Below are positions 7,870-16,950 of a stretch of DNA of 64,000 bases, in pieces (position 1 is the stretch's first letter; every line of letters starts with the position of its first letter). A program made the translations under genes and the position numbers. The notes under the pieces were generated by a model that ran no database searches, had not been told where the DNA came from, and saw only the letters and a program-made list of their open reading frames with translations. The stretch spans positions 1,116,001-1,180,000 of the forward strand of contig CP059070.1 in the NCBI GenBank assembly GCA_017798125.1. Direction: 5' to 3'. This DNA is from Cryomorphaceae bacterium. Lineage in GTDB: Bacteria > Bacteroidota > Bacteroidia > Flavobacteriales > ECT2AJA-044.

Positions 7870-10325
7870 TGCAATCTAATTCAAACGATACAGGGGGGGC
7901 AACGACTGATTTTAGAACAATTTTAGGTCAGCTGTGGCATTTCAAACTGCCCATATTGTTTTCAATTCTCTTGTGTTTGATTGGGGCGTTTTTGATTAAT
8001 CGATACTCTGATCGAATCTTTCGAACTCAAGCGATCGTGTTGATTGGTGAGGATAAATCCAATGATATGGACATGACCATGTCTAACGTGATGACGGCGA
8101 TTGGCTACTATAATCCTAGGTTGTCCTATGAAAATGAGGTGATCAAACTCAAGTCTTTTCGATTGGCTAAACGCACCATCAGCGTATTGGATTTTGGAGT
8201 GGAAATACATGCTATTGGGCGTCTAAGAACCTCGGAGGTGTACCATGAAGAAATGCCGTTTAACGTTGAAGTGGATACCGGTCATGTCCAGTTGGTAGGT
8301 GCCGAGTTCTCCCTTGAAATTGTTGGAGGATCCAAAGCAGTTATAGAACAAGTAATTTCTGGCCAACCGTATTCGTACGCCAGTGACGATTTCATGGACT
8401 TATCTCCGGTGCCATTCCTGAGACAGGAAGTTGAGTTTGGTCAGTGGATAGAATCTAAAAATTATAGATTCAGACTGGTAAAGTCACCGTACTTTGCTAA
8501 GCAGCAGATTGAGGGAGAAAAGTATAATGTTGTTTTTAGGAACCCTGAGATCCTTGCTCTGGCTTATCAAAAACGGCTAATTGTTGAGCCCACGGCGGAA
8601 GGGGCATCCGGAATAAACCTAATACTGGAAGGGCCGACTTCCTACAAGAACGAGGTTTATTTAGATGCACTTATCGAAGAGTATTTCAAAATGGGAGTCG
8701 AGAAAAAAAACGAGCGGACTCTCAGGACGTTGGAGTTTATTGATGATCAGCTGGGTAGAATCTCCGATACTCTTGCAGTAACCGAGGGTGCGTTAGAAGA
8801 TTATCAATCCGACATGCAGATTATTGACCTCGATAGTGAGGGTCAGGCTTTCCTTGAGCAATACAATAAATTAGAAACGGACAAGAACTTTCAAGAGCTG
8901 AGCTTGGAGTATTTCAGGTATTTACAAAAGTCGCTGCGCGAGGAAGAAGAAACCGAAGTTATAGCCCCTAGTGCGGTTGGAATACAAGACGCGCTTTTAG
9001 TTGAGCTCATAGATCAATTGAATCAACTATTGTATGAAAGAAGCGCCCTTACCCTATATGCTACATCGGAGAATCCAAAGGTTAAGGAGCTGGATAGGAG
9101 AATTTCGACGGTTCGAATCAGTTTGGATGAAAATGTTTCAAATCTGATAAAGAGTACAGAACTCCGAGTTAAAGACTTAAAATCTCGGATGAAGGAGTTA
9201 GAAAAGGCCATTCAAAAATACCCGAGTACAAAGAGGGCGTTAATGAATATAGAGAGGCGGTTCATGGTCAGTGAAAAGCTCTATAACTTCTTACTTCAAA
9301 AGAGAGCTGAGGCCGGAATTGCTCAGGCGGCCAATACAAGCGAAAATGAGGTTCTAGACTTTGCGAGAACTGAAGATGAATATATTAAGCCAAAAGAATA
9401 CAGAAACTATTTCTTCGCATTAATTTTTGGATTCCTACTTCCTTTAGCTTTTGTATATCTGCGGAATTACTTTGATGTAAAAATCCATACAGTAGAACAG
9501 ATTAGAGAGATGGTATCCTTTGGCTTCGCTGGAGTGTTAGGAAGCTATGAGAAAAGTGGAAACTTGGCCATCTATGAAAGTCCAAAAAGCGGGGCATCTG
9601 AAAGTATACGGAAACTCAGGTCGAACGTTCATTTTCTTCTACCAAAAAGGCCAGACGGAAAGGTGATTATGGTGACCTCAAGCATAGGTGGAGAAGGGAA
9701 GACGTTTTGTTCGATGAACTTGGCCGGCTCCTATGCACAGTCGGGCAAAGAAACACTGTTAATGGGCGTGGACCTGAGGAAGCCGAGGATCTACGACGAT
9801 TTTGAGTTAGCTAATACTGTTGGCCTGACGACCGCATTAGCCGGGGACGAGAACTGGAAATCTTGCATCCAAAAAAGCAAATTCGAATGTCTCGATATTC
9901 TTACTGCGGGCCCTATTCCTCCGAACCCCTCTGAGTTACTAATGACAACTGATTTCGAAACTGTTATCAGAGAAGCCAGAGAAAAGTACGACATCATTGT
10001 TTTGGATTGCCCGCCCTTAGGTCTTGTTACGGACGCTATTGAAGTGAGCAAGTTGGCTGATGTAAACCTATATATATGTCGACAAAATTACTCGGAGCTT
10101 GGGCTTTTGAATTACCCTAATCAATTAGTTCAACAAGGGGTTATTCAGAACCTTCACGCAGTGCTTAATGATTTTAGTCAAAAGAAGAGTTATGGCTACG
10201 GCTACGGCTACGGCTATGGCTACGGTTATGGCTACGGCTATGGTTACGGCTATGGTTATGGTTATGGGTACTACGACGATGAAAAAGGTCAAGCAAAAGG
10301 AATCTTCAATCGAACTAGAAAATAG
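7869..10325 (+). CDS. wzc: Polysaccharide co-polymerase / BY-kinase, Wzc-type
   Basis: An 818-residue inner-membrane chain-length regulator fused to a bacterial tyrosine kinase. An N-terminal Wzz domain has a membrane segment near residues 29-44 and a large periplasmic coiled-coil region (around residues 270-500). A second membrane segment follows near 520-535. The cytoplasmic kinase has Walker A SIGGEGKT at 605-612, a Walker A' stretch (LLMGVDLRKPRI) and Walker B ending at Asp713 (IIVLDCPP). The C-terminal tyrosine cluster, the autophosphorylation target, is extreme here: 13 Tyr-Gly dipeptides plus Tyr-Tyr before a short acidic/basic end. No Wzb-type phosphatase gene was found in the window. 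The gene sits directly behind wza. Confidence 0.93.
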   Translation: MQSNSNDTGGATTDFRTILGQLWHFKLPILFSILLCLIGAFLINRYSDRIFRTQAIVLIGEDKSNDMDMTMSNVMTAIGYYNPRLSYENEVIKLKSFRLAKRTISVLDFGVEIHAIGRLRTSEVYHEEMPFNVEVDTGHVQLVGAEFSLEIVGGSKAVIEQVISGQPYSYASDDFMDLSPVPFLRQEVEFGQWIESKNYRFRLVKSPYFAKQQIEGEKYNVVFRNPEILALAYQKRLIVEPTAEGASGINLILEGPTSYKNEVYLDALIEEYFKMGVEKKNERTLRTLEFIDDQLGRISDTLAVTEGALEDYQSDMQIIDLDSEGQAFLEQYNKLETDKNFQELSLEYFRYLQKSLREEEETEVIAPSAVGIQDALLVELIDQLNQLLYERSALTLYATSENPKVKELDRRISTVRISLDENVSNLIKSTELRVKDLKSRMKELEKAIQKYPSTKRALMNIERRFMVSEKLYNFLLQKRAEAGIAQAANTSENEVLDFARTEDEYIKPKEYRNYFFALIFGFLLPLAFVYLRNYFDVKIHTVEQIREMVSFGFAGVLGSYEKSGNLAIYESPKSGASESIRKLRSNVHFLLPKRPDGKVIMVTSSIGGEGKTFCSMNLAGSYAQSGKETLLMGVDLRKPRIYDDFELANTVGLTTALAGDENWKSCIQKSKFECLDILTAGPIPPNPSELLMTTDFETVIREAREKYDIIVLDCPPLGLVTDAIEVSKLADVNLYICRQNYSELGLLNYPNQLVQQGVIQNLHAVLNDFSQKKSYGYGYGYGYGYGYGYGYGYGYGYGYGYYDDEKGQAKGIFNRTRK
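10191..10274 (+). repeat. Hexanucleotide TAYGGN tract encoding (Tyr-Gly)13-Tyr-Tyr
   Basis: Thirteen consecutive in-frame copies of TAT/TAC-GGC/GGT/GGG followed by two TAC codons, forming the tyrosine cluster of the Wzc-type kinase. The synonymous third positions vary, so the tract is not a perfect microsatellite, but it is uniform enough to allow slippage in whole Tyr-Gly units without breaking the frame. Confidence 0.95.
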
Positions 10326-10327
10326 AA

Positions 10328-11320
10328 ATGGCTGATAAAATGAAATTGCAGGATGCGCGCGTACTCGTTATAGGTGGCGCTGGGTTTATTGGTGGGTTTG
10401 TAGTCAAAGAACTGCTGAAGTATCCCGTAAAGGAGGTTATCATTTATGATAATTTCGCTCGGGGTAAAATGGAGAATATTGCGTCCTCACTTGCGGACGA
10501 TCGTTGTCGAATCTATGAGTTTGGTGGAGACCTTCGCGAGACTGATATACTGGATACAGCCATGGATGGTGTTGACTATGTATTTCACTTAGCCGCTATG
10601 TGGCTTCTTCACTGTAAAGACTACCCACGTACGGCTTTTGACGTGAATATAGCCGGTACATTCAATGTTCTTGAGGCATGTGTCAAACACAAAGTGAAGA
10701 AATTAATCTACAGTTCTTCTGCTTCGGTATATGGTGATGCTGTTGAGGTGCCTATGACCGAAGACCACCCATTCAATAACACCAACTTTTACGGCTCAAC
10801 TAAAATCGCGGGCGAGGCGATGTGTACGGCTTTCAATGATAGGTACGGCTTGGATATAATTGGCCTGCGCTACATGAATGTGTACGGACCGGGCCAAGAT
10901 CAGCACGCTGTTTACAGTGGGGTCGTTCCCATTATGCTTAACAAAATAGAAGCGAATGAGGCTCCAACGATCAATGGAGATGGGAGTCAGGCCTACGACT
11001 TCATCTACGTGGAGGATGTGGCAAGAGCTAATGTGGCTGCCCTGGAAAGTGATACATCTATGGGGTTCTATAATGTTGGAACCGAAGTACAGACTTCGAT
11101 AAGAGAGCTGTGTGAAACAATTTTAGAGCTGAAAAATTCGAATTTAGAAGTGAGCTATAAACCGTATGCAGCCGATGATGCTCGTCAATTCGTTCAAAAC
11201 CGAATAGGCTCGAAACAGAAGGCAAAGGCGGAAATCGGGTTTGAGTTTAAATACGATCTGAGGCAAGGACTTCAGAAACTTATTGATTGGAGGATCGATG
11301 CCGGAATCGACAATAAATAA
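10328..11320 (+). CDS. NAD-dependent nucleotide-sugar epimerase/dehydratase
   Basis: An extended SDR of 330 residues with NAD motif GGAGFIGG (16-23) and catalytic Tyr155-x3-Lys159 in NFYGSTKIAGE. The overall pattern (IYDNFARGKMENI, YMNVYGPGQ, YDFIYVEDVARA) is that of the UDP-glucose 4-epimerase / UDP-GlcNAc(A) 4-epimerase branch. It follows wzc by two bases and precedes a DegT-type aminotransferase by four. An epimerase or 4-keto-sugar role feeding that aminotransferase is therefore likely. The exact reaction is not determinable from motifs. Confidence 0.82.
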   Translation: MADKMKLQDARVLVIGGAGFIGGFVVKELLKYPVKEVIIYDNFARGKMENIASSLADDRCRIYEFGGDLRETDILDTAMDGVDYVFHLAAMWLLHCKDYPRTAFDVNIAGTFNVLEACVKHKVKKLIYSSSASVYGDAVEVPMTEDHPFNNTNFYGSTKIAGEAMCTAFNDRYGLDIIGLRYMNVYGPGQDQHAVYSGVVPIMLNKIEANEAPTINGDGSQAYDFIYVEDVARANVAALESDTSMGFYNVGTEVQTSIRELCETILELKNSNLEVSYKPYAADDARQFVQNRIGSKQKAKAEIGFEFKYDLRQGLQKLIDWRIDAGIDNK

Positions 11321-11324
11321 TTGA

Positions 11325-12470
11325 ATGATAGATCAAAAGAGAAATATTCCTATTTCGTTGCCTGTTACAGGTGAAGAGGAGTGGATGGCCACCAGAGAGC
11401 CCTTGATGTCAGGGTGGATTACATCAGGTCCAAAAGTTAGGGAGTTCGAAGGGTTGTTCGCTGAACGACACAACGTGGAGCACGCCATCGCGGTCACCAG
11501 TGCTACGACTGCGCTACACTTGGGTATGGCAGCTTTAGGTATTGGCCCTGGGGATGAAGTCATTGTTCCAGCATTTACATGGGTGTCCTCTGCTAATGTT
11601 GTCTTGTACCAAGGCGCCACTCCGGTATTTGTTGATATTGACCTCAATACCTTCAATATTGATCCAAGTAAGATAAAGTCGAAAATAACGGATAAGACAA
11701 AAGCAATAATCGCCGTCCACCTTTTCGGCCTGTGCGCTGATATGGACGCCATTTCAAAGGCTGCGCCGGGTATTCCGATTGTAGAAGATGCTGCGTGCGC
11801 CGCGGGGGCCGAGTACAAAGGAACTCCAGCTGGTGCTTTGGGCAGTATTGGTTGTTTTTCTTTCCATCCCAGAAAATCTGTTACCACAGGAGAAGGAGGT
11901 ATGGTAACGACAAACGATAAAGCCTTAGCAGAGCAAATTTCTTGTTTGCGAAACCACGGTGCAAGTGTCTCTGAAGAACAGCGTCATCACGGCCCTAAGC
12001 CCTATATTCTTCCCGACTTCGATATGATGGGCTACAACTACCGCATGACAGACCTCCAAGGTGCAGTTGGTATTGTTCAAATAAAGAAACTGGATCGGTT
12101 CATCGGCGAACGACAGCAATGGGCCGAGTACTATCAAAGGGAGTTATCTGGAATCGATTGGTTGACACTTCCGCAAGTTAATGAAGGGTACAAACACGGC
12201 TGGCAGAGCTATGTTACATATGTCGATGAGTCTAAATCACCGTATACGCGGAATGAGATCATGGAAAAACTGCAGGATGCTGGAATTTCGACAAGGCCAG
12301 GAACCCATGCAGTTCATATGTTGAACTACTATGCCGAAAGGTTCAATATTTCGCCTAAAGATTTCCCCATGGCCCAAAGGGCAAATGACCATTCGATGGC
12401 CATTCCGTTGCACAACAGAATGGAAGAAGAAGATTTCAGGTATGTAGTACATCACTTGAAGAGTTTGTAG
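11325..12470 (+). CDS. DegT/DnrJ/EryC1 sugar aminotransferase
   Basis: PLP-dependent aminotransferase of 381 residues, the usual family size. The PLP lysine is Lys184 in HPRKSVTTGEGG and the pyridine-nitrogen aspartate is Asp155 in VEDAACAAG. Members convert 3- or 4-keto nucleotide sugars to amino sugars. The upstream epimerase/dehydratase could supply a keto sugar, and the formyltransferase two genes downstream could formylate the new amine. The gene starts four bases after the epimerase stop and ends one base before the second AsnB-type gene, fitting one co-expressed module. Confidence 0.9.
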   Translation: MIDQKRNIPISLPVTGEEEWMATREPLMSGWITSGPKVREFEGLFAERHNVEHAIAVTSATTALHLGMAALGIGPGDEVIVPAFTWVSSANVVLYQGATPVFVDIDLNTFNIDPSKIKSKITDKTKAIIAVHLFGLCADMDAISKAAPGIPIVEDAACAAGAEYKGTPAGALGSIGCFSFHPRKSVTTGEGGMVTTNDKALAEQISCLRNHGASVSEEQRHHGPKPYILPDFDMMGYNYRMTDLQGAVGIVQIKKLDRFIGERQQWAEYYQRELSGIDWLTLPQVNEGYKHGWQSYVTYVDESKSPYTRNEIMEKLQDAGISTRPGTHAVHMLNYYAERFNISPKDFPMAQRANDHSMAIPLHNRMEEEDFRYVVHHLKSL

Positions 12471-12471
12471 A

Positions 12472-14364
12472 ATGTGCGGTATCGTCGGTATATTTCAACT
12501 TAATGGTGAACCTGTTTTCCGACAAGAGGTCCAGCAGATGGTGCGTCAAGTTGCACACCGTGGCCCTGACGGAGAGGGGATCTATATCAAGGGCTCAATT
12601 GGCCTAGGGCATAGGCGGTTAGCGATACTCGACGTTTCAGAAAAAGGTGCGCAACCCATGTCATCCAAATGTGGGAAATGGTCCGTAGTGTTTAATGGAT
12701 GTATATATAACTATTTAGAACTCAAGAAGGACCTTCACTCCAAGGGGCACGTATTTATTTCCCAGTCCGATACGGAAGTTTTAGTCGAAGGACTTTCACA
12801 TTACGGAGCCGATTTTTTTGAAAAGATCAATGGAATGTTTGCTGTCGGCGCTTGGAATGAAGAAGAGCGCTGCATTTATCTATCAAGGGATCGTTTCGGA
12901 ATTAAGCCTCTGTACTATTGGTTCAATGGAGAAACTTTACTCTTCGGATCAGAAATAAAAGCATTCTTTCCATATAAGAAGTTCAAAAAGGAGATAAATC
13001 TGGAGGCTCTAAATGAGTACTTTACGTTTCAAAACCTCTTTACGTTTAACAGTTTTTTTAAGGATGTACACTCACTTCCTCCGGCAAATACGGTGCGTGT
13101 AGATTCTACCACAAGAGAAATTAAACATCACTCTTGGTGGGACTATGACTTCACCGATCCGGATGAAAAAATGACATTCGAAGAGGCCAAAGAAGAAACC
13201 GAACGACTCTTTAAGCAAGCAGTAGCGCGGCAAATGATTGCCGATGTGCCTGTTGGTAGTTACTTGTCGGGCGGAATGGATTCGGGCTCTATTACTTCGA
13301 TCGCTTCTCAACACGTACCAAGACTCTCAACTTTTACATGTGGATTCGACATGAGCGGGGTTACCGGTGTTGAAGCGAATTTTGACGAACGGCGCGATGC
13401 CGAACTAATGGCCAACTTTTTCCGCACCGAGCATTACGAACAAGTCATTAATGCTGGCGACTTGAGCTGGTCACTTCCAAAAGTTGTTCATCACTTGGAA
13501 GACCTTCGAGTGGGTATGTCGTACCCCAACTACTACATTTCGAGGTTGGCCTCCAAGTTCGTAAAGGTGTGCCTGCAAGGTACGGGCGGAGATGAGTTGT
13601 ACGGGGGCTATCCATGGAGGTATTATAGAGTATTCGATTCTTTGAATCAGGAACACTTCATTGATCAATACTATAGTTTTTGGCAACGATTGGTGCCCGA
13701 TGATCAAAAAAACAAGATGTTTCAAACCAGTGTGTTGAACCAAGTTGACTTATCTCAACCTCGTAGGATATTCGAAAGAGTATTCAAGTTCAATGACCAC
13801 ATGAAATTTGATCGACCCGAGGAGCACATTCAGAATTCACTTTATTTTGAGATTAAGACTTTTTTGCCTGGGCTATTCTCGGTTGGGGATAAGTTATCCA
13901 TGTCGAATGGATTGGAGGAGCGCTTTCCTTTTATGGATAATGACCTTGTTGACTTTGCACAAAAGATACCCGTTAGGCATAAGTTAGGTAATCTTGAGAG
14001 AGAGATTGGTCGCATTGATGAGAATACGGCCATGAAGAAAAGAGCATATCGTGAATTCTCGGACGGTAAAAACGTATTGCGCAAAGCTATGATGGATTTT
14101 ATACCTGAGGAGATTATCAACAGAAAGAAACAAGGCTTTTCTGCCCCGGATGAAAGTTGGTACAGAGGCGAAAACGCTGACTACGTTAAGGAGCTCTTGC
14201 TCAGTGGGAGATCATCGTCTGCCGAATTCATCAATCCTGATTATGTAAAGGGTATTGTTGACGAGCACATGAATGAACGAATCAACCATAGGTTGTTGAT
14301 TTGGTCGTTTATGAGTTTTGAGTGGTGGTGTCGTATTTTTTTAGACGGGCAAAATCCAGAGTAA
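12472..14364 (+). CDS. Asparagine synthase family amidotransferase with altered glutamine site
   Basis: A 630-residue AsnB-type protein with catalytic Cys2 (MCGIVG), HRGPDGEG, SQSDTEV and the PP-loop SGGMDS at 265-270. It therefore keeps the glutaminase nucleophile and the ATP-activating site. The conserved glutamine-binding block reads FNGCIYN instead of FNGEIYN: Cys77 replaces the Glu that normally helps hold the substrate glutamine. The codon is an unambiguous TGT. The enzyme may use glutamine poorly, use free ammonia, or have a compensating change. In this locus it probably amidates a uronic acid. It differs clearly from the copy at 2748-4487, so the two are not a recent duplicate. Confidence 0.87.
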   Translation: MCGIVGIFQLNGEPVFRQEVQQMVRQVAHRGPDGEGIYIKGSIGLGHRRLAILDVSEKGAQPMSSKCGKWSVVFNGCIYNYLELKKDLHSKGHVFISQSDTEVLVEGLSHYGADFFEKINGMFAVGAWNEEERCIYLSRDRFGIKPLYYWFNGETLLFGSEIKAFFPYKKFKKEINLEALNEYFTFQNLFTFNSFFKDVHSLPPANTVRVDSTTREIKHHSWWDYDFTDPDEKMTFEEAKEETERLFKQAVARQMIADVPVGSYLSGGMDSGSITSIASQHVPRLSTFTCGFDMSGVTGVEANFDERRDAELMANFFRTEHYEQVINAGDLSWSLPKVVHHLEDLRVGMSYPNYYISRLASKFVKVCLQGTGGDELYGGYPWRYYRVFDSLNQEHFIDQYYSFWQRLVPDDQKNKMFQTSVLNQVDLSQPRRIFERVFKFNDHMKFDRPEEHIQNSLYFEIKTFLPGLFSVGDKLSMSNGLEERFPFMDNDLVDFAQKIPVRHKLGNLEREIGRIDENTAMKKRAYREFSDGKNVLRKAMMDFIPEEIINRKKQGFSAPDESWYRGENADYVKELLLSGRSSSAEFINPDYVKGIVDEHMNERINHRLLIWSFMSFEWWCRIFLDGQNPE

Positions 14365-14365
14365 G

Positions 14366-15142
14366 ATGAGAATAGTATTCTTGGGTTGTACGCAATTTAG
14401 TGAAGCGATACTTCAGCATTTGATTGAAATTGGAGCTGAAATAGTTGGAATATGCTCCATACCCAAAAGCTTTAAGATTAGCTACAGTTCAGAAGAGGTA
14501 GTCAACTATAACTATGCAGATCTAAGGCCGTACTCAGAACAATTAGGTGTTCCATATTTTCTTGTGAATTCTCAAAGTGGGTGTAGGATGTCGGATTATG
14601 CGGATTCACTCAAGAAATTGAACCCCGACGTCATGCTCGTCATGGGCTGGTATTACATGGTGAATAAATCCTTGAGGTCAGTAGCAAGGCTTGGAGCATG
14701 GGGGATTCACGCCTCACTGCTTCCAAAATATGCAGGTGGAGCGCCATTGGTATGGGCTATGATTGAAGGGCAACACGAGACAGGAGTTACTCTTTTTCGT
14801 TTTAAAGACGGAGTGGACAATGGGGATATTATAGCTCAGAAACGAATAGTAATAGAAGAGCACGATTACATCAAGGATGTGTACGAAAAGGCCACTCAGG
14901 CTTCAAAAGAAACACTCACGCAAGTATTGAATGCTGAATCAGTGAATTTCGTACCGCAGGATGAAGACAAGATCGAAATTTACCCCCAAAGAAGTCCAAA
15001 GGATGGAGAGATTGATTGGGATCAGAGTGCCAAGGAGATTTATGACTTTATAAGGGCTCAATCTGAACCCTACCCAGGGGCATGGACTACGATAAAGGGC
15101 AAGAAAATAACTATTTGGAAGGCTACAATAGAAGAAATATGA
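14366..15142 (+). CDS. Formyltransferase-fold protein (Fmt-like), probable sugar N-formyltransferase
   Basis: A 258-residue protein of the methionyl-tRNA / sugar formyltransferase N-terminal family. The active-site region reads WGIHASLLPKYAGGAP, with His115, then ETGVTLF and DGVDNGDI with Asp151. The canonical catalytic triad is Asn-x-His...Asp; here the Asn position is Gly113. Context (aminotransferase and AsnB upstream, amidine trio downstream) suggests transfer of formyl from N10-formyl-tetrahydrofolate to an amino sugar. It lacks the C-terminal tRNA-binding domain of true Fmt, which argues against initiator-tRNA formylation. The next gene starts in an ATGA overlap. Confidence 0.78.
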   Translation: MRIVFLGCTQFSEAILQHLIEIGAEIVGICSIPKSFKISYSSEEVVNYNYADLRPYSEQLGVPYFLVNSQSGCRMSDYADSLKKLNPDVMLVMGWYYMVNKSLRSVARLGAWGIHASLLPKYAGGAPLVWAMIEGQHETGVTLFRFKDGVDNGDIIAQKRIVIEEHDYIKDVYEKATQASKETLTQVLNAESVNFVPQDEDKIEIYPQRSPKDGEIDWDQSAKEIYDFIRAQSEPYPGAWTTIKGKKITIWKATIEEI

Positions 15143-16314
15143 TTGAAAGGCAAGGCGACATCAATAAATCGAACCTTCAGATTTGCTCTCGTTGTATATA
15201 CGATGAGCGAGTTAATGGAATTGAGTTTGACGAAGATGGGGTATGCAATTATTGTAAGCAGGTAGATGATTTAAAGGAGCAGTTCGGGACAGGGCAAGAA
15301 AAAGGTAAAAAAGCCCTAGAAGATATAATCAGCGAGATCAAGAAAGACGGAAAAGGTAAAAAATACGACTGTATGGTCGGTGTGAGTGGGGGAACGGATA
15401 GTAGCTATATGCTCTACTGGGCCGTTCAAAAAGGGTTGAGGCCTTTGGCAGTACATTACGACAATACATGGAATTCGGCAATCGCAACTGAGAACATAAG
15501 GAAGGTGACAAGCGCTCTCAATATTGACCTTTTTACCTTAGTTGTAGACAATAAAGAGTCGGACGATATATTCAAATCTTTCTTTAAAGCAAGTGTTGCT
15601 GAAATAGAGGCTTCGACGGATTTAGCATTGGCTGAGACGTTGTATCGAGCCGCTTCCAAATACAAAGTCAAGTACGTTTTAGAGGGACATTCCTTTGTAA
15701 CGGAGGGGATTACGCCTGTAGGTAGAAATTACTTTGACGGAAAGTACATTAAGTCCATCCATAAGAAATACGGTAGCCTACCAATGAAGACCTATCCCTT
15801 AATGACCTTTTGGAGGTTTCTTTACTGGACTGTTTTCAAACGGATAAAAAAAATCAGGCCTTATTGGTATATGGATTATTCAAAGAGCGAGGCCAAAGAG
15901 TTTCTCTCGAAAGAATTTAACTGGGAGTACTACGGCGGACACCATTTAGAGAACAGGATGACGGCATTTTTTCATAGCTACTATTTGCCGAATAAATTCA
16001 ACACGGACATGAGGAATAATACCTTGTCTGCGGAGGTTCGAATGGGCTTGAAAACACGAAGCGAGGCCTGGGAGGAGTATAACAGCGAGCCTCACATGGA
16101 AGAAGAGCTGCTTGAGTACTTTAGAAAACGACTAAAGTTATCGGAAACTGAATTCGATGAAATTATGTCGCGTCCACCGAGAAGCTGGAATGAATTCCCA
16201 ACGTATAAAAAGCGCTTTGAGCGGTTAAGGCCATTATTTAAGGTTTTGGCTCATAGCAATTTAGTTCCAATGAGCTTTTATTTAAAATATTGTTTCCCAG
16301 CAAAAGTTGATTAG
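15139..16314 (+). CDS. N-acetyl sugar amidotransferase, WbpG/PseA-type
   Basis: An ATP-dependent PP-loop amidotransferase of 391 residues. I use the ATG at 15139, in an ATGA overlap with the formyltransferase, because it places the zinc-ribbon pairs Cys16-x2-Cys19 and Cys36-x2-Cys39 at the N-terminus as in the family; a longer upstream frame only reads through the formyltransferase end. The PP-loop SGGTDSS is at 83-89. WbpG in Pseudomonas and PseA in Campylobacter are linked to conversion of an acetamido group to an acetamidino group, and WbpG works with HisH- and HisF-like partners. The same two partners follow here immediately, so an amidine substituent is strongly suggested. Confidence 0.85.
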   Translation: MIERQGDINKSNLQICSRCIYDERVNGIEFDEDGVCNYCKQVDDLKEQFGTGQEKGKKALEDIISEIKKDGKGKKYDCMVGVSGGTDSSYMLYWAVQKGLRPLAVHYDNTWNSAIATENIRKVTSALNIDLFTLVVDNKESDDIFKSFFKASVAEIEASTDLALAETLYRAASKYKVKYVLEGHSFVTEGITPVGRNYFDGKYIKSIHKKYGSLPMKTYPLMTFWRFLYWTVFKRIKKIRPYWYMDYSKSEAKEFLSKEFNWEYYGGHHLENRMTAFFHSYYLPNKFNTDMRNNTLSAEVRMGLKTRSEAWEEYNSEPHMEEELLEYFRKRLKLSETEFDEIMSRPPRSWNEFPTYKKRFERLRPLFKVLAHSNLVPMSFYLKYCFPAKVD

Positions 16315-16950
16315 ATGATCACTATCGTTGATTATGGAATGGGAAATTTGGGCTCTCTTCGAAATATGTTCAAGAGATTGAAGACTCCGGTAACCATTGA
16401 ATCAGACCCAGATGTGGTGCTTCGAGCATCAAAGATTTTGTTGCCGGGCGTTGGGGCCTTTGATTCAGCCATGAAAAGAATCAATGAATCCGGCCTTCGA
16501 GAAGCGCTCTTGGAAAGCGTTGTAACTCAAAATACTCCGATTTTAGGGATATGCTTAGGTATGCAATTGCTTGTCGAAGGATCCGAAGAAGGGAACCTCG
16601 AGGGTTTGGGGTTCATCAAGGGCTATGTGCGCCGGTTTAAGTTCCAAGATAACTCACTGAAAATTCCCCATATGGGCTGGAATGAAGTTTCGGATTACGG
16701 AGGAACGCAACTTTTTAAGGGATTGAACGAACTCACTCTTGAAGAGGAAAATCCGCGCTTTTATTTTGTACACAGCTATCACGTTGAATTATCCAATGAC
16801 GAGGATGTTGCCTTTAAGACGGAATATGGTCATGAGTTCAATTCAGCTTTAAAGCGAGGACATGTTTTGGGAGCGCAATTCCACCCAGAAAAGAGCCATA
16901 AGTTCGGTATGCAGTTCTTGAGAAATTTTATAGAATACGAAGGTGCTTAG
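16315..16950 (+). CDS. HisH-like glutamine amidotransferase (amidine module)
   Basis: A class I glutamine amidotransferase of 211 residues with nucleophile Cys80 in GICLGMQLL and the His190/Glu192 pair in QFHPEKSH. It resembles the HisH glutaminase of imidazole-glycerol-phosphate synthase. It begins directly after the WbpG-type gene and overlaps the HisF-like gene by 8 bp, with no other histidine genes nearby. Its role is therefore taken to be release of ammonia from glutamine for the WbpG-type enzyme, as for Pseudomonas HisH2. Confidence 0.88.
   Translation: MITIVDYGMGNLGSLRNMFKRLKTPVTIESDPDVVLRASKILLPGVGAFDSAMKRINESGLREALLESVVTQNTPILGICLGMQLLVEGSEEGNLEGLGFIKGYVRRFKFQDNSLKIPHMGWNEVSDYGGTQLFKGLNELTLEEENPRFYFVHSYHVELSNDEDVAFKTEYGHEFNSALKRGHVLGAQFHPEKSHKFGMQFLRNFIEYEGA

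Noticed and set aside
10191-10274. Short tandem repeat considered as a non-coding satellite or CRISPR remnant
   Set aside because: It is in frame with the kinase and encodes the expected C-terminal tyrosine cluster.
11333-11887. 184-codon open frame opposite the aminotransferase
   Set aside because: It mirrors the codon pattern of the aminotransferase; no family features.
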